Positions 60,695-64,000 of a stretch of 64,000 nt of DNA are shown piece after piece. Numbering within the stretch: position 1 is the first letter of the stretch; the number at the start of each line of letters is the position of its first letter. Position numbers and translations under genes: made by a program. This DNA comes from Lentilitoribacter sp. Alg239-R112. Lineage in GTDB: Bacteria > Pseudomonadota > Alphaproteobacteria > Rhizobiales > Rhizobiaceae. The notes beneath the pieces are model-generated. The model ran no database searches. It was given only the letters and a program-made list of their open reading frames with translations, and was not told the DNA's origin. The stretch covers positions 678,648 to 742,647 of the forward strand of contig NZ_LS999834.1 of NCBI RefSeq assembly GCF_900537175.1, read 5' to 3'.

Positions 60695-60904
60695 TTACAT
60701 TTTCTTCAAAAACTCGGTTTTGAGCACTATTGTGGACTTGCCTTGTCGACATTCAACTTGACCTTCATTTGACGTCAATCTGATATTTTTAAATGTCGTA
60801 CCGCGTTTAAGCGTCGTTGACGTCCCTTTAACTTTCAGGTCTTTAATGACTTGAACTGTATTTCCGTCATCAAGTTCTTTGCCATTTGTATCTTTAGTGG
60901 TCAC
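60695..60904 (-). CDS. Short PhnA/YjdM-type protein lacking the zinc ribbon
   Basis: 69 residues from GTG 60904 (TTG 60943 is the only other in-frame start; a stop lies directly above it). The entire chain matches the C-terminal domain of PhnA: TKDTNGKELDDGNTVQVIKDLKVKG, then TLKRGTTFKNIRLTSNEGQVECR and a VLKTEFLKKM end. The N-terminal CxxC zinc ribbon of the full-length protein is absent. It is not in a phosphonate cluster; despite the old name, a role in phosphonate use is not supported. It lies downstream of guaA on the same strand, 76 bp away. Confidence 0.8.
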   Translation of the reverse strand: MTTKDTNGKELDDGNTVQVIKDLKVKGTSTTLKRGTTFKNIRLTSNEGQVECRQGKSTIVLKTEFLKKM

Positions 60905-60980
60905 GGAGTTACTGTCTTTCCAACTTTTCGTTAATGCGTACAAATTCTACGATGTTTCACAAGCCCATCACGGGCAATAT

Positions 60981-62549
60981 TTATTCCCACTCAATGGTGC
61001 CTGGAGGCTTGGATGTCACATCATAAACAACACGGTTTATGCCGCGGATTTCATTAATGATGCGTGTCGCTGCACGACCTAAAAATTCCATATCATAGTG
61101 ATAGAAATCAGCTGTCATACCATCAACAGATGTGACAGCGCGAAGTGCGCAAACGGATTCATAAGTTCGGCCATCTCCCATGACACCCACTGTTTGAACC
61201 GGTAAAAGAACCGCAAACGCCTGCCAAATCTTGTCATAAAGACCGGCCTTGCGAATCTCATCCAGATAAATGGCATCCGCTTCTCGCAAAATTTCAAGCT
61301 TCTCACGCGTAACACCACCGGGACATCTGATTGCAAGTCCAGGGCCAGGGAACGGATGGCGACCAATGAATGATTGCGGCAGACCAAGCTCAAGACCAAG
61401 TGCACGCACCTCGTCTTTGAATAATTCACGTAAAGGTTCGACCAATTGCATATTCATACGGTCAGGCAGACCACCCACATTGTGATGAGATTTAATTGTG
61501 ACAGAAGGCCCACCGCTGAATGATACGCTCTCAATCACGTCCGGGTAAAGTGTACCTTGAGCCAGGAAGTCTGCTCCGCCCAACTTTTTAGCTTCAGCCT
61601 CAAATAGCTCAATAAATAATCGCCCAATTATCTTGCGTTTAGTTTCAGGATCAGCCTCACCCTCTAGTTCAGAAATAAAGGTTTCTGATGCATCGCAGTG
61701 GAGAAGCTTTAAATCGGGATAATGCTGACTAAACATATCAACAACATCTTTGGCTTCATTCTTGCGCATTAGGCCATGATCAACCAAGATGCATGTTAAC
61801 TGCGAACCAATTGCCTCATGGATAAGCAAAGCAGCAACGGAAGAATCTACACCACCAGACAATGCGCAGATAACTTTTTTATCACCAACTTGTTCGCGAA
61901 TCGCCGTAACCGCGCGATCCCGATATGCAGACATATTCCAATCGCCTTGAAGACCCGCAATATTTAAAACAAAATTAGCCAGTAGTTTCCCACCATCTGG
62001 TGTGTGCACGACCTCTGGGTGAAACATTGTCGTATAATATTTACGCTCTTCATTAACTGCAATTGCACAAGGCGCATTCGGTGAAGTCGCAACAACCTCG
62101 AAGCCTTCCGGTAGTTCCGTTACTCTATCACCGTGGCTCATCCAGACGGGATATTGCTCGCCAACATTCCAGATACCTTCAAATAATGGACTAGGTTTCA
62201 AAATCTCAATATCAGCCCGTCCAAATTCTCGATGGTGACCACCTTCAACCTTGCCGCCTAGTTGTGCACATAAAGTCTGTTGTCCATAGCAGATCGCAAG
62301 AATTGGAAGACCTGAATCAAAAACCGCCTGCGGTGCACGCGGCGAATTTTCCTCTGGAACAGACGCTGGTCCGCCGGAGAATATAATCGCGCCTGGCTTT
62401 ATTCGTTTAAAGCCTTCATCTGCTGACTGGAAAGGAACTATTTCGCAGTAAACACCTGTTTCTCGCACACGACGTGCGATCAACTGAGTTACCTGCGAAC
62501 CGAAATCAATGATTAAAACACTGTTTGAAGAAGAAGAATTATCGCTCAT
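60981..62549 (-). CDS. guaA: GMP synthase (glutamine-hydrolysing)
   Basis: 522 residues, normal size. The N-terminal class I glutaminase has [14 protein letters not shown] (Cys87) and a [13 protein letters not shown] histidine-glutamate pair. The ATP-pyrophosphatase domain has the P-loop [15 protein letters not shown], and the dimerisation domain has [16 protein letters not shown] and a C-terminal [11 protein letters not shown]. It converts XMP to GMP with glutamine and ATP. The ATG at 62549 is used; a 12-bp palindrome lies 47 bp upstream. Confidence 0.97.
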   Translation of the reverse strand: MSDNSSSSNSVLIIDFGSQVTQLIARRVRETGVYCEIVPFQSADEGFKRIKPGAIIFSGGPASVPEENSPRAPQAVFDSGLPILAICYGQQTLCAQLGGKVEGGHHREFGRADIEILKPSPLFEGIWNVGEQYPVWMSHGDRVTELPEGFEVVATSPNAPCAIAVNEERKYYTTMFHPEVVHTPDGGKLLANFVLNIAGLQGDWNMSAYRDRAVTAIREQVGDKKVICALSGGVDSSVAALLIHEAIGSQLTCILVDHGLMRKNEAKDVVDMFSQHYPDLKLLHCDASETFISELEGEADPETKRKIIGRLFIELFEAEAKKLGGADFLAQGTLYPDVIESVSFSGGPSVTIKSHHNVGGLPDRMNMQLVEPLRELFKDEVRALGLELGLPQSFIGRHPFPGPGLAIRCPGGVTREKLEILREADAIYLDEIRKAGLYDKIWQAFAVLLPVQTVGVMGDGRTYESVCALRAVTSVDGMTADFYHYDMEFLGRAATRIINEIRGINRVVYDVTSKPPGTIEWE

Positions 62550-62595
62550 AAAACGGAGATACGAGAATAGCGAGTTAAGCGCAAGTACCCTTCAC

Positions 62596-62607
62596 ACCAT
62601 ATATGGT
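62596..62607. promoter_or_regulatory. 12-bp perfect palindrome upstream of guaA
   Basis: ACCATATATGGT lies in the 90-bp gap between the tadC stop and guaA start. It is a self-complementary AT-centred site that could bind a dimeric regulator; with this length it could also be chance. Confidence 0.3.
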
Positions 62608-62639
62608 ATCTTCAACGTGATTTATGCAATTTGATGCGT

Positions 62640-63620
62640 CTAAAAGCGATCCATAACCTGAATGGCAGCAGGGCCCAAAACAACACCGAAAAGTACAGGC
62701 AAAAAGAATAAGATCATCGGCACGGTAAGTTTTGGTGGAAGGGCGGCAGCTTTTTCCTCAGCACGCGCCATTCTCATATCTCTACTTTCCTGTGCCAAGA
62801 CACGCAGAGCCTGTGCAACTGGTGTACCATATTTCTCAGACTGTATAAGTGATTGGCAAACCGCTTGAACAATATCTAGATCAGTTCGTCTTCCAAGATT
62901 TTCAAACGCTACACGCCGATCCTGAAGATACGAGAGTTCTGCTGTTGTTAAAACAAATTCTTCAGCCAGCTCTGGCGATTGTTCAGCAATTTCCTGTGCT
63001 GCCCGCTTCATCGCATGCTCAATAGAGACACCAGATTCTACGCAAATCAACATCAGATCGAGCGAATCCGGCCACGCTTTTTGAATGGACGTTTTACGCT
63101 TACCAATTTGATTGCTTATAAATATCACTGGCAGGTAAAAACCTAGATAAGTACAGACTATGACGACAAAGATTTTTATTCCGGTAGTCTGTTCCGGGAT
63201 TCCATCAAGCACAAACACGTAGGTTAAGCTTAGAATTAAGAACACAATCGGAAAAATAACACGAGCTGCAAGAAAAAGATTTAGAGCATTTTGGGTTCTG
63301 TATCCCGCTGAATGCAATTTTCTAGTGGTATTTTCATCTGCGAGAGCTTTACGCAAATTTAATTGATCAACAAGACGTCCAGCCGACTTATTATTTTCTT
63401 TCCGTAACGCCACCTTCTGATTCTTTGCAGCATTTTCTGATTGCATGCGTGCACGCTCGCGCGCACGGATCTCATCTCGCTCCAATGCGACAGATTTCAT
63501 ACGTGCGGCGGTATCGCTTTTTTCAAGAAACGGCATTGCCAAAGTCACACAGGTCGCAAAAACTGCGACCGCGACAAGCAGCGGAATCAGGAATTGAGGG
63601 TCGGTAAGAGTTGCAATCAT
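62640..63620 (-). CDS. tadC: Tad pilus assembly membrane protein TadC (T2SS-F family)
   Basis: 326 residues. An N-terminal membrane helix (LIPLLVAVAVFATCVTLAMPF) is followed by a charged Arg/Lys/Glu-rich coil, two central helices, and the T2SS-F domain with KAWPDSLDLMLICVESGVSIEHAMKRAA and ARAEEKAAALPPKLTVPMILFFLPVLFGVVLGPAAI at the end. TadB and TadC form the inner-membrane platform of the tad/flp pilus. It lies 17 bp after the tadB stop, the normal order. Confidence 0.92.
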   Translation of the reverse strand: MIATLTDPQFLIPLLVAVAVFATCVTLAMPFLEKSDTAARMKSVALERDEIRARERARMQSENAAKNQKVALRKENNKSAGRLVDQLNLRKALADENTTRKLHSAGYRTQNALNLFLAARVIFPIVFLILSLTYVFVLDGIPEQTTGIKIFVVIVCTYLGFYLPVIFISNQIGKRKTSIQKAWPDSLDLMLICVESGVSIEHAMKRAAQEIAEQSPELAEEFVLTTAELSYLQDRRVAFENLGRRTDLDIVQAVCQSLIQSEKYGTPVAQALRVLAQESRDMRMARAEEKAAALPPKLTVPMILFFLPVLFGVVLGPAAIQVMDRF

Positions 63621-63637
63621 TTTGTTACTTTCAAAAC

Positions 63638-64000
63638 CTAAACTTCAAAATCAATCATCTTGCGCATAACCAACACGCCGATTGTCATCCAAACCAACGA
63701 CACACCCATAATTAGGTGTCCGCGTTGGTCAGTAAACAAAATCATAATGTAATCACGTGAAGAAAGAAAAACCAGAAAACCAACAATAAATGGCAGAGCA
63801 CCGATAATAACCGCGGATGCTTTTGCCTCCATCGGCAACGCTTTTACTTTAGCGTTCAACGTTTTTCGTGCGCGCAGAACGCTCGATAAATTGTCAAGAG
63901 CCTCAGATACGTTGCCGCCGGCCTGTGCTTGAATATTAATAACAACAGCAAAAAAATTCACCTCTGGCACCGGAATGCGTTCATACATTCTACTGCAGGC
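63638..64000 (-). CDS. tadB: Tad pilus assembly membrane protein TadB, C-terminal part (cut by window edge)
   Basis: The frame is open through the window end; only the last 120 residues are seen. RIPVPEVNFFAVVINIQAQAGGNVSEALDNLSSVLRAR, AKVKALPMEAKASAVIIGALPFIVGFLVF and a final membrane helix are the standard TadB T2SS-F ending. Works with TadC. The upstream tad genes (tadA ATPase and so on) must lie beyond the right edge. Confidence 0.9.
   Translation of the reverse strand, partial: ACSRMYERIPVPEVNFFAVVINIQAQAGGNVSEALDNLSSVLRARKTLNAKVKALPMEAKASAVIIGALPFIVGFLVFLSSRDYIMILFTDQRGHLIMGVSLVWMTIGVLVMRKMIDFEV

Overview
The window is chromosomal DNA from an alphaproteobacterium, most likely a low-G+C marine-type member of the Hyphomicrobiales (Rhizobiales). 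The evidence is the gene content and order: NDUFA9-like protein/uppP/FzlA-like GST/queG; dnaX-ybaB-recR; hrcA divergent from rph-rdgB-hemW; actR-mmcB; yejABEF; pccR divergent from pccB; and tadB-tadC. The SRP RNA is the short alphaproteobacterial type. The genus cannot be fixed from the sequence alone. I see no tRNA or rRNA genes, CRISPR array, insertion sequence, prophage or plasmid functions. Almost everything reads as intact core genome, with one operon that looks accessory (about 6.8-16.0 kb).

Layout. 1-6.8 kb: end of an NADPH-dependent FMN reductase, a fused pyrF-DUF1330 gene, an NDUFA9-like SDR, a 49-residue secreted peptide gene, uppP (minus strand), then an fzlA-like GST, queG and an SDR in one operon. 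6.8-16.0 kb: a PAS-LuxR regulator divergent from an operon for an M20 amidohydrolase, a complete oligopeptide-type ABC importer (binding protein, two permeases, fused double ATPase), an aldehyde dehydrogenase and an SDR. This reads as an import-hydrolyse-oxidise catabolic unit of unknown substrate. 16.0-23.7 kb: an RsmB-like rRNA methyltransferase, a DUF3224/AraC pair, lepA, YaiI, a VOC protein, a lytic transglycosylase, recR and ybaB. 23.7-33.5 kb: dnaX and hrcA on the minus strand; rph, rdgB, hemW and the response regulator actR on the plus strand; mmcB, the SRP RNA, nudC, pheA and a membrane-anchored cytochrome c.

33.5-43.7 kb: a DUF924 protein, yejABEF (a muropeptide/peptide importer), and on the minus strand a leucyl aminopeptidase, a MarR regulator and an NlpC/P60 peptidase. 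Together these look like a peptidoglycan-peptide recycling neighbourhood. A TPR lipoprotein follows. 43.7-51.3 kb: a complete methylmalonyl-CoA pathway module, with the regulator pccR divergent from pccB, an unknown 124-residue gene, pccA and the methylmalonyl-CoA mutase. 51.4-56.4 kb: a PilZ protein, an L,D-transpeptidase lipoprotein, malate synthase G and a cytochrome P450. 56.5-64 kb: gyrB, xseA, a short PhnA-type protein, guaA, tadC and the end of tadB.

The points most worth a second look are: (i) the PAS-LuxR-linked import/catabolic operon, with a perfect 20-bp-span dyad in its divergent promoter; (ii) the unknown small protein translated between the two propionyl-CoA carboxylase subunits; (iii) the PyrF-DUF1330 fusion; (iv) the small secreted two-cysteine peptide, too short for usual gene finders; (v) an actR without its sensor kinase next to it; and (vi) several strong intergenic dyads and hairpins (between pepA and the TPR gene, upstream of gyrB, and after the P450 gene).
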